The notes: generated from the sequence alone by a model not told the origin. A DNA stretch of 64,000 nucleotides from Rhizobium sp. P40RR-XXII (GCF_012641405.1 NZ_JABAII010000002.1:62001-126000); one strand, 5' to 3'; positions 46,785 to 57,414 are shown, counted from the stretch's first letter. Made by a program: numbers and translations.

Positions 46785-47849
46785 TTATATCGGGATGCCT
46801 TGCTCGCTCGAGCCTTCATTCTCGTCCGGGTTGCCCTCATAGCCCAAGCGCTTTGCCTTGCGGAACCATTCCAGCGCCCTGGCGGAATCAGACGCGACGC
46901 CGTCACCGTCACGGTACATCATGCCGAGATTATAGGCGGCATCGGCATAGCGATGCGCCGCCGCCCGCTCGAACCAGTAGATCGCCTGAGGACCGTTCTT
47001 GGTGACACCTTCGCCGTCGCGGAACATGACGCCGAGATTGTATTCGGCTTCGACATCGTTCTGCGCCGCGGCTTTCAAGAACCATGCGATTGCCTGGCCA
47101 TCGTCCTGTTTCACCCCGTCGCCATCGGCGTACATCGCGCCGACGTTGAATTGAGCGCTGGGATCGCCCTGATCGGCCGCCCTTTTGAACCAGGAAAGAG
47201 CTGTCGCGCCGTCCTTGGCAACACCCTCGCCGTCGCGATACATGATGCCGAGATTGTACTGAGCCTCGATCTTACCCTGTTCGGCGGCCTTTAGGTACCA
47301 CATGGCGGCGCTGCGCTTGTCCTTATCTGTGCCATCGCCCTGATCGCACATGGTGCCGACATTGAACTGCGCATCCATGTCGCCCTGTTCAGCGGCCTTG
47401 CTGTACCAGGCAAAGGCCTGCGGCTTGTCCTTGAGAGCGCCTTCACCCGTATCGTAGGCGACGCCGAGATTGTATTGCGCGTTGAGGTATCCCTGCGCAG
47501 CGGCCTTCTTGTACCAGAGAACGGCCTGGCTCTTGTCGGCGGTGACGCCTTCGCCCTGATCGTACATAGTGCCGACGTTGAACTGCGCTTCGGCGCTGCC
47601 CTGATCGGCGGCCTTCTTGTACCAGCTGAGCGCCAATGTGTAGTTTTTCTCGACGCCGTCAGCTTGCTCGTACATTTGCCCGAGTTTCAGCTGCGCCGCG
47701 ACGTTGCCCTTGTTTGCCAAGGGACGCCAGTAATCCACGCCGGTCTTGAAATCTCCACGATCATAGCTGTTCCGCCCGACGTCGGCGTGCGCCGTCGCCA
47801 TCGACGCCAGCACGAAGAGCAAACCTACAGCCCCTTTCTTCCAATTCAC
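46785..47849 (-). CDS. Secreted Sel1-repeat protein (8 or more repeats)
   Basis: A 354-residue protein: a signal peptide (GAVGLLFVLASMATAHA) followed by Sel1-like (TPR-type) 36-residue repeats. At least eight copies of the A-x-F/Y-N-V/L-G-x-M-Y core are visible (AEAQFNVGTMYDQGEGV, IEAQYNLGIMYRDGEGV and so on). Such solenoids bind proteins or regulate envelope pathways such as exopolysaccharide export. Partner unknown. It lies downstream of a second, longer Sel1 gene on the same strand, 55 bp away. Confidence 0.88.
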   Translation of the reverse strand: MNWKKGAVGLLFVLASMATAHADVGRNSYDRGDFKTGVDYWRPLANKGNVAAQLKLGQMYEQADGVEKNYTLALSWYKKAADQGSAEAQFNVGTMYDQGEGVTADKSQAVLWYKKAAAQGYLNAQYNLGVAYDTGEGALKDKPQAFAWYSKAAEQGDMDAQFNVGTMCDQGDGTDKDKRSAAMWYLKAAEQGKIEAQYNLGIMYRDGEGVAKDGATALSWFKRAADQGDPSAQFNVGAMYADGDGVKQDDGQAIAWFLKAAAQNDVEAEYNLGVMFRDGEGVTKNGPQAIYWFERAAAHRYADAAYNLGMMYRDGDGVASDSARALEWFRKAKRLGYEGNPDENEGSSEQGIPI

Positions 47850-47904
47850 GATCTACCCCGCAGTCGAAAATCCGTTCTATCAAGATAGCAAGCTCTTGCG
47901 ACCG

Positions 47905-49497
47905 TCAGGGCAAGAGCGCCATCAGCAAGTGAAATATGATCCAGCCCGTCGTGTCGCCGGTGCCCTTCTTTCCGGCTGCTCCCTGTCCCAATGGTCCGAG
48001 ATCCTTGATCGGACCCTCGCCATTGGCTTCCATATAGCCGAGGCCGTGCTGCGCTTCCGGCAATCCTCTCGCCGCCGCCTTGTTGAACCAATCGGCGGCA
48101 ATTGTGGAGTCCTTCGGCACGCCATAGCCGTTATAATACATATATCCAAGACCATATTGCGCACGGGCGTCGCCCTGGCCGGCGGCCTTGCGAAACAGGT
48201 CGACAGCCTGTCCATAGTCTTTGGTGACGCCGGCGCCCTGATAATAAAGATAGGCGAGGGCATACTGACCCTGTGCGTTGTTTTGGTCGGCCGCCTTGCG
48301 ATACCAGCCTGCCGCCGCCGCTTTGTCCGGCTTCGCCCCCTGACCGGTGTCGTAGAGGTAGCCAAGGGCGTATTGTGCATCCGCATGTCCCTGGCCGGCG
48401 GCCTTCCCATACCATTCGAACGCCTTGCCGTAATCCTTTGCGACGCCGCGACCGGCCGCATACATGTAGGCGAGGGCGTATTCGCCTTGCGCGTCGCCCT
48501 GTTCGGCGGCCCTGCGGTACCACCTCGCCGCGCTGCCGTCGTCTACCTTCACGCCCTGGCCGTTGGCGTAGAGATAGCCGATGGCATATTGGGCATCGGG
48601 GCTCCCCTGATCGGCAGCCTTGCGATACCATTGAAGCGCCTGCCTGTAGTCCCGGGCGACGCCCGTCCCGTTCGCGAGGCTATAGCCGATGGCATATTGG
48701 GCATCGGCGCGGCCTCCTTCGGCCGCTTTCATGTACCAGGAAAAGGCTTCGGCATCGTCCTGCCCGACGCCCCTGCCATTGGCATAGGAGTGGCCGACGG
48801 CATACTGGCCCTGCGTGCTTCCTTGATCGCCCGCTTTTTTGTACCAGGCGACCGCCTGATTCTGATCTTCTTCCGTGCCTTCGCCGTTGTCGTACATATA
48901 GCCGACAGCATATTGGGCATCGGAACGGCCCTGATCCGCCGCCTTGCGATACCAGCCGAGCGCGATGGCTTTGTCCTCATGGACGCCACGGCCGTTTGCG
49001 TACATGTAGCCGAGGGCATATTGGGCTTGTGCCTGGCCCTGGGCGGCGGATTTCTGGTACCAGGTGACGGCGTCTTCATTATCGGCATCCATGCCCCGGC
49101 CGTTGGCGTAGGAATAGCCGATGGCATATTGAGCGTCGGCATTGCCCCGTTGCGCCGACCTCAGATACCAGTCGTTTGCCTGCTTCAGGTCGACATCGAC
49201 GCCGCGACCGCTGGCATACATATAGGCCAGCGCATACTGTGCCTGCGCATTACCCTGGTCGGCCGATTTCCGATACCAATCGACCGCCTGGGCATCGTCC
49301 CGTTCCACGCCCTGGCCGTTGGCGTAGCGATAGCCGAGACCGTATTGCGCGGCCGGATTGCCCTGGTTTGCGAATTCCACCCAGTATTTCAAGTCGATCG
49401 TGGTATTGGCCGGCCCCGGAGCGGGGTCTTCGGCGTAGGCAAGCCAAGGCAATGAAAGAGCAACCGCCAATCCCAATGCATAGCTCTTTGTCTTCAA
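47905..49497 (-). CDS. Secreted Sel1-repeat protein (13 repeats)
   Basis: A 530-residue exported protein: signal peptide (YALGLAVALSLPWLAYAED) and thirteen tandem Sel1 repeats with the core AQYALGYMYANGRG. The repeat consensus (QYA-GY-YA-G) differs from that of the neighbouring Sel1 protein (QFNVGTMY), so the two were amplified separately. The solenoid would span most of the protein. A Gly-rich tail (GPLGQGAAGKKGTGD) and a hydrophobic end (IIFHLLMALLP) follow. Confidence 0.88.
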   Translation of the reverse strand: MKTKSYALGLAVALSLPWLAYAEDPAPGPANTTIDLKYWVEFANQGNPAAQYGLGYRYANGQGVERDDAQAVDWYRKSADQGNAQAQYALAYMYASGRGVDVDLKQANDWYLRSAQRGNADAQYAIGYSYANGRGMDADNEDAVTWYQKSAAQGQAQAQYALGYMYANGRGVHEDKAIALGWYRKAADQGRSDAQYAVGYMYDNGEGTEEDQNQAVAWYKKAGDQGSTQGQYAVGHSYANGRGVGQDDAEAFSWYMKAAEGGRADAQYAIGYSLANGTGVARDYRQALQWYRKAADQGSPDAQYAIGYLYANGQGVKVDDGSAARWYRRAAEQGDAQGEYALAYMYAAGRGVAKDYGKAFEWYGKAAGQGHADAQYALGYLYDTGQGAKPDKAAAAGWYRKAADQNNAQGQYALAYLYYQGAGVTKDYGQAVDLFRKAAGQGDARAQYGLGYMYYNGYGVPKDSTIAADWFNKAAARGLPEAQHGLGYMEANGEGPIKDLGPLGQGAAGKKGTGDTTGWIIFHLLMALLP

Positions 49498-49617
49498 AGC
49501 TTACGTCCCCCACCTGCGTCTCAGACGGCAATCGATCTGAACAATATGGCGATGTCTTGGTCAAGGATTGTGGAGCATCGGAATGTCAGTCGTTTTCTTC
49601 CGAGCGGAATGCGAACC

Positions 49618-50208
49618 TTATCCCGGAAGCACGTCGTAGAGACGGAAGATCCACGTGATCTGATAGATCAGCCCGACGATTACGAACGCTGCCTGGAAAC
49701 GCCGGTTGGCGGTGATCGCGGCAATGATGCATAGGACGATGTAGACGACATTGCGTATGGGATACTCCCAGCCGAGGGACTGGAAATAGGCCTCGCCCTT
49801 CAGCAATGTATCGATGAGATCGACGGCATAGGTCACTGCAAGCAAGCCGAAAAACCAGCGGCGGCGGGAGATGAAATATTCCTCGAAGCCGCCGTAATCC
49901 TCAACCGAATGCGGATTTAGCAACACGCAGAGGAAATAGAAGAGGCAGCAGAAGCAGATGAGAAAGAGGTAGACGCCGAAATTGATCTGCGCGACGGATT
50001 GCAACCGATATTCCCACCACCAGAAATGGATGATGAACAGGAACATCGACAATATCCAGCCGAGATGGACGAGATAGATCCTGTGCTTGCCGGGCGCCTG
50101 CACGAAGCCGGCGAGCCTCGTCAGAAGCTGAGCGAGCGAGAGGCCGATCACCATGCTCATGACCGTCCGGATATAGACGTAGACTTCCGGCGTGTGTGCT
50201 GGGCCCAT
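49618..50208 (-). CDS. Integral membrane protein of unknown function
   Basis: A 196-residue protein with about five to six hydrophobic segments (YIRTVMSMVIGLSLAQLL, WILSMFLFIIHFWWW, FLICFCCLFYFLCVLL, FFGLLAVTYAVDLID, IVLCIIAAI). The N-terminus MGPAHTPEVYVYIR starts right before the first helix; the longer open frame upstream overlaps the thioesterase gene. Family not recognised. It follows the thioesterase by 4 bp and is probably cotranscribed. Confidence 0.75.
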   Translation of the reverse strand: MGPAHTPEVYVYIRTVMSMVIGLSLAQLLTRLAGFVQAPGKHRIYLVHLGWILSMFLFIIHFWWWEYRLQSVAQINFGVYLFLICFCCLFYFLCVLLNPHSVEDYGGFEEYFISRRRWFFGLLAVTYAVDLIDTLLKGEAYFQSLGWEYPIRNVVYIVLCIIAAITANRRFQAAFVIVGLIYQITWIFRLYDVLPG

Positions 50209-50212
50209 AACG

Positions 50213-50602
50213 TCAGCTCTCCTCTGGTACGGCCTTCGGCGCTCCGTTCTCGTCAAGCGCGACCATGATGAACGTTGCGGCAGTGACTTTTTCCAGCGTG
50301 TTGAAACGCGCCCTGTGCGCCCATGCCTCGACATTCAGCGTGATGGAGGTGCGGCCGACGCGGTCGATGTCGGTAAAGACGCTCAGCGTATCGCCGATCT
50401 TGACCGGCAGCTCGAAAGCCATCTCCTTCACCGCCGCCGTGACCACGCGGCCGCGCGCGCGTTCGGCCGCGCGGATGCCGCTCGCCAAGTCCATCTGCGC
50501 CATGACCCAGCCGCCGAAGATATCGCCGGCAGGATTGGCGTCGGCGGGCATGGCAAGCGTGCGCAATGTCAGCTCGCCTCTCGGTTTGACGCTGTCGTTC
50601 AT
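50213..50602 (-). CDS. Acyl-CoA thioesterase (YciA-like hot-dog fold)
   Basis: A 129-residue hot-dog thioesterase. The signature is ANPAGDIFGGWVMAQMDLASG with the conserved Asn, Gly and Asp, then VVTAAVKEMAFELPVKIGD and LNVEAWAHR. It hydrolyses acyl-CoA, with chain-length preference unknown. It is the first gene of a short minus-strand operon with the membrane protein at 49618-50208. Confidence 0.88.
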   Translation of the reverse strand: MNDSVKPRGELTLRTLAMPADANPAGDIFGGWVMAQMDLASGIRAAERARGRVVTAAVKEMAFELPVKIGDTLSVFTDIDRVGRTSITLNVEAWAHRARFNTLEKVTAATFIMVALDENGAPKAVPEES

Positions 50603-50847
50603 TCATCTGCTCCTGTTTTTCGGCTCGATTCCCCTTTTCAGCCTATGCAATCCAGGCGCGATGGAAAAGACAATGTTGACGTTTCTGCCTCGAACTTCCG
50701 TGAGGCGAAAGGTGAATTCCGTGCCGTTTCGTTACCTTGTCGCGCCAGGCTGAGCCACGCCGACCGGCGACGGTAAGCTTTCGTTCACCCTTCCCATTTA
50801 GGATTTGTAATCGTTACCGACCGTGGCTGGGGCAGCGGATCAGGAGT

Positions 50848-52041
50848 ATGACCATTTTACCCATTCTACGGCGGGTCGCGCTGCCATTGCTATTGTCGTC
50901 GGCACTTGTCGCCTGCACGGCAGACAGCCTCGTGCCGCCTTCCGGCATCGACAGCTCCTCGCGCGTCGGCTCCATCAAGCCGCATAAGAGCGTGCCGCAG
51001 CGGCAGTTCGCCTATCCAGGCATGCAGGATCCCGTCGTCTCCACCTCGAACAACTATAAGAATGGTGGTCCCGTCCGTTCCACCGGAACAGGTGAGGCGG
51101 TGACCACGTCCGACGTCGAAATCGGTCTGGCGCAGCAATCGAACGTTCCGCCGCAGGGCGTCAATATGGATGCCGAGCTCGGCGTCGGGCCGAGCGAGGA
51201 GGAGCAGTCTCCATCGGTGGTCGGGCTGGCGCAGGAAGAGCAGCAGAACATCGCTGAAGGCGAGTCCGATCAGCCTGTCGTCGGCGGCATCGGCACCGAT
51301 GCGCCGGTGCAGACCAACCGCTCCGCACTTCAGCGGCCGGCCGCGCAGGCCGAACTCAACCAGTCGCGGGTACCGAGGCAGCAGCCGGGAACGCAGGTCG
51401 CCATGCTGCCGCGTATCGAAAACCCCGTACCGCGCCTCGACCAACAGTTCGAAGCGCCGCAATCGACGCCGGGCATGATGCCGCCTTCGGAAGTTGCCTG
51501 CCGTCAGGAGCTGCAGCGCATGGGTGTAGTCTATGCGGACAAGCCGGCGATTTCGAACGGTCCCTCATGCCAGGTTCCCTATCCGGTCTCGCTCAGTGGT
51601 CTCTCGGGCAACATCGCCGTCAGGCCTGCCGTCACATTGAATTGCCAGGTGACGCTCGCTTTCGCCAAATGGGTGAAGAACGAGTTGGCCCCGGCGGCGC
51701 GTACGCGCTACTGGTCCGGCATCGGCACGGTCGTTCCGCTCGGCGGCTATTCTTGTCGGCGGATGAACAATAGCCGGCAACGCTATAACCCGATGTCGGA
51801 ACATGCCCACGGCAATGCCATCGATGTCGGCACCTTCGTCCTGAAGAACGGCCATGTGATCGATGTGCGCAGGAAGGGTCTGTTCTCCTTCCGGGAAGGG
51901 CGGCTGCTGAAAGCCGTGCGTACCGATAGCTGCCGCTATTTCGATACAGTGCTTGGTCCGGGCAGCAATCCGGAACACTGGAACCATTTCCATTTCGATC
52001 TCCGGGACCGAAAGGGTGGCCGACGCTATTGCAGCCTCTGA
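50848..52041 (+). CDS. Extensin-like C-terminal domain lipoprotein (M15-like)
   Basis: A 397-residue exported protein. A lipobox (LLSSALVAC) near residue 20 predicts a lipoprotein. A long Ser/Gln/Pro-rich linker (about 25-210) leads to the extensin-like domain (VACRQELQRMGVVY onward). That domain has EHAHGNAIDVGTFVL and EHWNHFHFD, which match the metal-binding His/Asp/His of VanY-type D,D-carboxypeptidases. It may act on peptidoglycan. The ATG at 50848 follows CAGGAGT. Confidence 0.88.
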   Translation: MTILPILRRVALPLLLSSALVACTADSLVPPSGIDSSSRVGSIKPHKSVPQRQFAYPGMQDPVVSTSNNYKNGGPVRSTGTGEAVTTSDVEIGLAQQSNVPPQGVNMDAELGVGPSEEEQSPSVVGLAQEEQQNIAEGESDQPVVGGIGTDAPVQTNRSALQRPAAQAELNQSRVPRQQPGTQVAMLPRIENPVPRLDQQFEAPQSTPGMMPPSEVACRQELQRMGVVYADKPAISNGPSCQVPYPVSLSGLSGNIAVRPAVTLNCQVTLAFAKWVKNELAPAARTRYWSGIGTVVPLGGYSCRRMNNSRQRYNPMSEHAHGNAIDVGTFVLKNGHVIDVRRKGLFSFREGRLLKAVRTDSCRYFDTVLGPGSNPEHWNHFHFDLRDRKGGRRYCSL

Positions 52042-52144
52042 TAGGCGTTTCGCCGGGGCAGCATCCACACTTGCCGGACGGGCAAGCTGATTTACCTATC
52101 GAGGAAATCGCGCTTAATTACGCGAGCCGAGTACAGGAGGGGTC

Positions 52145-52399
52145 ATGGAAGAAGCACCAAGACGAAAGAGAAGCCTGGGACGGGCGCTCGTTGCCGCACT
52201 GATTGCCATCATTCTCGTCATCGGCGGCCGCTGGTATGCTTACGTCGCCTACGCCGACGATCCATTCGACGAGGTCGGCATCGGCCTTAATTCAATGATG
52301 CCGGGACCCATCCGCGACAAGGGCTGCGAGATGCTGAAGGCTCGCTTCGAACACAAGACATTGCCGCCGGCTGGTTGCGGCGTCAACGGCAGCTGGTAA
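52145..52399 (+). CDS. Small single-span membrane protein, unknown function
   Basis: An 84-residue protein with a basic N-terminus (EEAPRRKRSLGR), one membrane helix (ALVAALIAIILVIGG) and an exported C-terminal part carrying two Cys (GCEMLK, AGCGVNG). The ribosome site AGGAGGGGTC is strong. No family recognised. It follows the extensin-like gene by 103 bp on the same strand. Confidence 0.75.
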   Translation: MEEAPRRKRSLGRALVAALIAIILVIGGRWYAYVAYADDPFDEVGIGLNSMMPGPIRDKGCEMLKARFEHKTLPPAGCGVNGSW

Positions 52400-52784
52400 C
52401 GGTCACTCCATCGATCGCAAGCCGGCAAAAAAGAAAAAAGCCGGCTGGTGCCGGCTTGAGCGGTGCATGGCAACGACGGGGGATCCTTGCCTGCTCCAGA
52501 AAAGAACTTCATGTTGCAATGATGCATGCAATATGACTACGAAGGCAATAAATTGGCTAGTAACAGCAGGCGCCGACGTGTCGCCAAGAGGCATTGGGCG
52601 GAGTTGCGACGAACGTTGCTCACCTAAGGAGCTATATGCCCGACGAAGGTCACGATTTGATGACAGCTTATTTGGCTTAGGCGAACGCTGTGTTTCACGA
52701 CCGTGGGGTGGTAAAAGCTCAGAGCCGGTTATATAGCGGGCAAACGCCGCGAAATTCATCACAAAAGCCGGACTTTGCCTCACC
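52400..52784 (-). other. Low-GC non-coding stretch, possible minus-strand small RNA
   Basis: No gene is supported. The central part (52500-52740) is lower in GC than its flanks and open frames there lack ribosome sites. On the minus strand, ctatataa near 52732 could be a -10 element, and a terminator ends the stretch at 52438. A transcript of roughly 280 nt is conceivable. It is not a tmRNA, SRP or RNase P RNA by the motifs I checked. Confidence 0.3.
52438..52457 (-). terminator. Intrinsic terminator, minus strand
   Basis: The arms aagccggc and gccggctt form an 8-bp stem with loop tggt. On the minus strand it is followed by a TTTT-rich run (six T, C, six T). No minus-strand gene lies upstream of it, so it points to an unannotated transcript. 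On the plus strand it may also help end the 52145 gene. Confidence 0.7.
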
Positions 52785-53707
<923 letters not shown>

Positions 53708-53711
<4 letters not shown>

Positions 53712-54469
53712 ACTTCGAAGCGGTCAAGTCCATTTATTCTTTCGAAATGGCCCGCACGCGCCGCACTTTGCTGCAGAGCGTCGTCTCGCCGGTCATTTCC
53801 ACCTCGCTCTATTTCATCGTCTTCGGCGCTGCGATCGGATCGCGGATCAATCTCGTCGAGGGCGTGTCCTATGGGGCGTTCATCACGCCCGGCCTGATCA
53901 TGCTGACCTTGCTCGGTCAGTGCATCAGCAACGGCTCCTTCGGTATCTATTTCCCGAAATTCACGGGCACGATCTATGAAGTCCTATCGGCGCCCGTCGC
54001 CATGACTGAGATTGTTCTCGGCTATGTGGGTGCGGCGGCGACCAAGGGGATGCTGATCGGCCTGATCATTCTGGCGACGGCGAGCTTCTTCGTCGATATC
54101 AGGATCGAGCATCCGTTCATGATGATCCTGTTTTTCGTACTGACGGCCGTGACCTTCAGCCTGTTCGGCTTCATGATCGGCATATGGGCCGGGAATTTCG
54201 AGCAGCTGAATTTGATCCCGATGCTGGTCGTGCCGCCGCTTACCTTCCTCGGCGGCAGCTTCTACTCGATCAACATGCTGCCGCCCTTCTGGCAGGCGGC
54301 CAGCCACCTCAATCCAGTTCTCTATCTCGTCAGCGGCTTTCGCTGGAGCTTCTATGGCATTGCCGACGTCAATCCGGTGCTGAGCCTTGCGATGATCACG
54401 TTTTTCCTCGCGGTCTGTCTGGTTATCCTCGGGTGGATTTTCAGGACCGGCTATCGGCTGAGAAACTGA
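53708..54469 (+). CDS. ABC-2 type exporter permease
   Basis: A 253-residue membrane protein with six hydrophobic segments. The ABC-2 signature region is near the C-terminus: [35 protein letters not shown]. The N-terminus [20 protein letters not shown] is the usual short cytosolic start. It pairs with the ATPase before it. A 150-bp gap follows before folC. Confidence 0.9.
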
Positions 54470-54619
54470 CGGCGGAGCCTTTTAGGTCTTGCTACCCGCG
54501 TCGCCGCATGGAGTTCATCGATCCTGACTTGACCTAGCGAGGCGGTCGGGTGTCCATAGCCGTGAGAGACGTTCAAGTCGTTTCCCGACGTCAGTCTGAA
54601 ATCCTGCCGAAGGTATTCC

Positions 54620-55951
54620 ATGCCGCAATCCCATCCGAGCCACTCGCTATCCCAAGCACTCTCCCGGCTCGATCAACTGACCAATTGGGAGCGCAAGCCG
54701 CGCGGGGAGATGCGGGTCGGTCTCGAGCCCATGCTCGATCTGATGCAGCGGCTGGGCAATCCCCATCGGAACTTTCGCGCCATCCATGTCGCCGGCACCA
54801 AGGGCAAGGGATCGGTCTCAGCACTTCTCGAGGCCGGATTGGTGCGAGCCGGCTGGCAGGTCGGCCGTTATGCGTCACCGCATGTCGACCGTGTGAACGA
54901 GCGCATCAGCGTTCTGGGCCGGGAGGTCGGGGACGATACGCTGGCAGGGGCGATCACGCAGGTTCTCGACAGCTATGAGAGTGCGAAGCGGGCAGCGACG
55001 GCTGGCGAAGATGCCACCTGGTTCGATGTGATAACGGCCGCCGCCTTCGTCGTGTTCAGAGATGCCGGCTTGAACTGGATCGTTGCCGAGGTGGGGCTTG
55101 GCGGCAGGCTGGATTCGACGAATGTGGTTTTCGGCGAAGTTGCCATCGTCACCAATATCGGGCTCGAGCATACGGAAATTCTTGGGGTCACGCGCGAGGC
55201 GATCGCGCGGGAGAAGGTCGGCATATTGAAGCCCGGTGCGACGCTTGCCACCATGCTTGCCGCCGATGATGCCGCAGGGCATGTCTTGCAGCAGCGTGCC
55301 GATGAACTTGGCTGTGAAGTGCTTCGAACTGACCTTCCCGAGGATGCGACGATTGCGGACACGAATATAGCGCTGGTCGGCCTGGTATTCGATCATCTGG
55401 GACGGCAAGGCGAGAGCGCGCGGGAAGGAAGCGAAAAAGATCGGCCCATCGGTGCATGGCTGCTCGAACCCGCGGTGATCGAAAAGGCACGTCTGCCGGG
55501 TCGGATGGAGCGCTTCGACTTTGCGCTGCCGCCTGCATCTGCAAATGGACGGCAAACCCTGCCCATAATCATGGATGGCGCGCATGTGCCGTTCAACATC
55601 GAGGCTGTGCTGCGCGACATCGCGCGCTCCTCCGGCGTCAGCGGCGATTGCGTCGTTATCGTCGCGCTGGCGTCCGACAAGGATGCCAGCGGCTTTGTGA
55701 AGGTACTTTCCCGATACGCCGCCTATTCGGTCTTTACGGAAGCATCGGGATCTGGCCGGGCTCGTGCGGCAAACGAGCTGGAAGCGCTTGGAAAATCCAT
55801 GGGCATGGCCTGCGAAGCCGAGCCGGACCCGCACGAAGCGCTCAATCGCGCCGTTGCAAAGGCTGCGGAACGTGGCGGCTGGATCCTTGTGACCGGTTCG
55901 CTCTACCTGGTCGGCGCATTGCGCGGCACCGTCCTGGGGAATGTCGGATGA
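54620..55951 (+). CDS. folC: Folylpolyglutamate/dihydrofolate synthase family protein FolC
   Basis: A 443-residue Mur-ligase-fold enzyme. ATP loop HVAGTKGKGSVSALLEAGL; substrate and metal blocks RYASPHVDRVNERI, VAEVGLGGRLDSTNV and TNIGLEHTEILG; C-terminal IIMDGAHVPFNIEA and a final TGSLYLVGALR. It adds glutamate to folates. In rhizobia folC often follows accD; here it is next to an ABC exporter and a GNAT, so this could be a second copy (inference). The downstream GNAT overlaps its stop (ATGA). Confidence 0.9.
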   Translation: MPQSHPSHSLSQALSRLDQLTNWERKPRGEMRVGLEPMLDLMQRLGNPHRNFRAIHVAGTKGKGSVSALLEAGLVRAGWQVGRYASPHVDRVNERISVLGREVGDDTLAGAITQVLDSYESAKRAATAGEDATWFDVITAAAFVVFRDAGLNWIVAEVGLGGRLDSTNVVFGEVAIVTNIGLEHTEILGVTREAIAREKVGILKPGATLATMLAADDAAGHVLQQRADELGCEVLRTDLPEDATIADTNIALVGLVFDHLGRQGESAREGSEKDRPIGAWLLEPAVIEKARLPGRMERFDFALPPASANGRQTLPIIMDGAHVPFNIEAVLRDIARSSGVSGDCVVIVALASDKDASGFVKVLSRYAAYSVFTEASGSGRARAANELEALGKSMGMACEAEPDPHEALNRAVAKAAERGGWILVTGSLYLVGALRGTVLGNVG

Positions 55952-56478
55952 CGATGGAAATTGCGATCAGGCCTGCTCTTGCCGACGATGTCACCGACAT
56001 GGCGAGGCTGCATCGCGCGATCTGGTGCGACACCTATCGCGACCTTGTGTCCGCAGAAATTTATCGGGTGCTCGACGAGGATTTCCGCCGCTTGCGATGG
56101 GCCGATATGCTCGCAAATCCCCGTAGGGATCAGCGCGTGCTTCTGGCCGAGCAGGGAGATCGGCTTGTTGGCATCGGCGCGATCAATGCGCCGTCCGATG
56201 CCGTATTCGAGGGGCGAGGCGAGATAAAATCGCTCTATGTCGATGCTTCCATCAAACGCCAGGGACTTGGCCGCCGTCTGATGCGAGAATTGGCGCGAGA
56301 ACTTCTTTCCATGGGCTATTCGGGCGCGGCGCTTGGCGTCGTGGTCGGCAATGAACCGGCGATCGCTTTCTATCGTGCGCTCGGAGGGCAACTGATCGGC
56401 CGATACACGGATCCGGGTCCGGTCTGGCGCTCCGACAACTTCATTTTCGCGTGGGACGACTTGTCCATCCTGATCTGA
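55948..56478 (+). CDS. GNAT-family N-acetyltransferase
   Basis: A 176-residue acetyltransferase. Residues about 90-110 hold the acetyl-CoA site IKSLYVDASIKRQGLGRRLM (Q/RxxGxG/A), with AIAFYRALGGQLIGR following. The ATG overlaps the folC stop, so translation is coupled to it. The acetyl acceptor is unknown. Confidence 0.88.
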   Translation: MTMEIAIRPALADDVTDMARLHRAIWCDTYRDLVSAEIYRVLDEDFRRLRWADMLANPRRDQRVLLAEQGDRLVGIGAINAPSDAVFEGRGEIKSLYVDASIKRQGLGRRLMRELARELLSMGYSGAALGVVVGNEPAIAFYRALGGQLIGRYTDPGPVWRSDNFIFAWDDLSILI

Positions 56479-56508
56479 TTGTCCCATGCGAGCCGATTGG
56501 AACCGATT

Positions 56509-57414
56509 TCATTCGGCTGCAACCGGCCGGCGCGGCGCGATGGTCATGGCCATGACGCCTACGACGACACAGACGAGACCGATGGCTGCCGTCGGCGACA
56601 GAGGCTCGCCGAGGAAGGCCACGCCGATGCCGACGCCGATCGGGACGCGCAGATAGGCCTGTGCCGTCGTGCCGACCGAGCCGAGTGTCTGGATGAGCCG
56701 GAAGTAGATGCTGAAGGCGAGGGCGGTGGAGACGACCGACAGGCCGAGAAGCGCGAGGATCGAAGCCGTCGACGGCGCGATCCGCCAGGGTTGCTCGACA
56801 ATCAGGCTGGCCGGAATGAGAAGAGCTGCGCCGCAGAGCAGCGAACCGGCGGCCGGCATCATCGGATCCAGCCCCTTGAAATTGCGGCCGAACAGGGCGG
56901 CACAGCCATAGCAGACGGATGCCGCGACGACGGCGAGCTGTGCCGGCAACTGGCGGCCCACGCCATGCAGCGCATCGAGGCCGATGATCAGGCAAATGCC
57001 CGCCATGCCGGCGATCACACCGAAAAGCTTGCGTCCGGTCAGCGGCTCGCTACGCAGCAGGAAAGCGGCGATCAGGAAGGTGAAAATGGGCGTCGTCGAA
57101 TTCAATATGGTCGCGAGACCGGCATCGACGGTCTGTTCCGCCCAGGCGATCAGCGTGAAGGGAATGGCACTGTTGAGGCAGGATTGAATAAGAAAACGCT
57201 TCCAGGTGGCTGCGTCCCTCGGCAGGCTCAGGCCGCGCCAGCGAATGATCGCAAACAGGACGAGGCCGGCTATCAAGGTGCGGGCGGCGATCAGCGTGAT
57301 TGGCGGGATGGTCGCCACGCCGACGCGGATGAAAGTGTAAGAGGCGCCCCAGCAGGTCGCGAGAGCGAAAAGAAGCAGCAGTTCCGTCGTTATGTTTGAT
57401 TTTGCGGGCGTCAT
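56509..57414 (-). CDS. EamA/DMT-superfamily permease
   Basis: A 301-residue transporter with ten hydrophobic helices in two EamA repeats: LLLFALATCWGASYTFIRVGV and later QLAVVAASVCYGCAALFGRNF. The second repeat ends with PIGVGIGVAFLGEPLSPTAAIG. Such proteins export amino acids or small metabolites. The start MTPAKSNITT is preferred; an ATG six codons earlier (57432) is possible. Convergent with the GNAT gene. Confidence 0.88.
   Translation of the reverse strand: MTPAKSNITTELLLLFALATCWGASYTFIRVGVATIPPITLIAARTLIAGLVLFAIIRWRGLSLPRDAATWKRFLIQSCLNSAIPFTLIAWAEQTVDAGLATILNSTTPIFTFLIAAFLLRSEPLTGRKLFGVIAGMAGICLIIGLDALHGVGRQLPAQLAVVAASVCYGCAALFGRNFKGLDPMMPAAGSLLCGAALLIPASLIVEQPWRIAPSTASILALLGLSVVSTALAFSIYFRLIQTLGSVGTTAQAYLRVPIGVGIGVAFLGEPLSPTAAIGLVCVVVGVMAMTIAPRRPVAAE

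Noticed and set aside
52400..52784. tmRNA, SRP RNA or RNase P RNA in the non-coding stretch
   Set aside because: I looked for a T-loop, the SRP tetraloop region and RNase P conserved blocks. Only a short chance match (gaggcaaagtccgg, minus strand, overlapping the ABC start) was seen.
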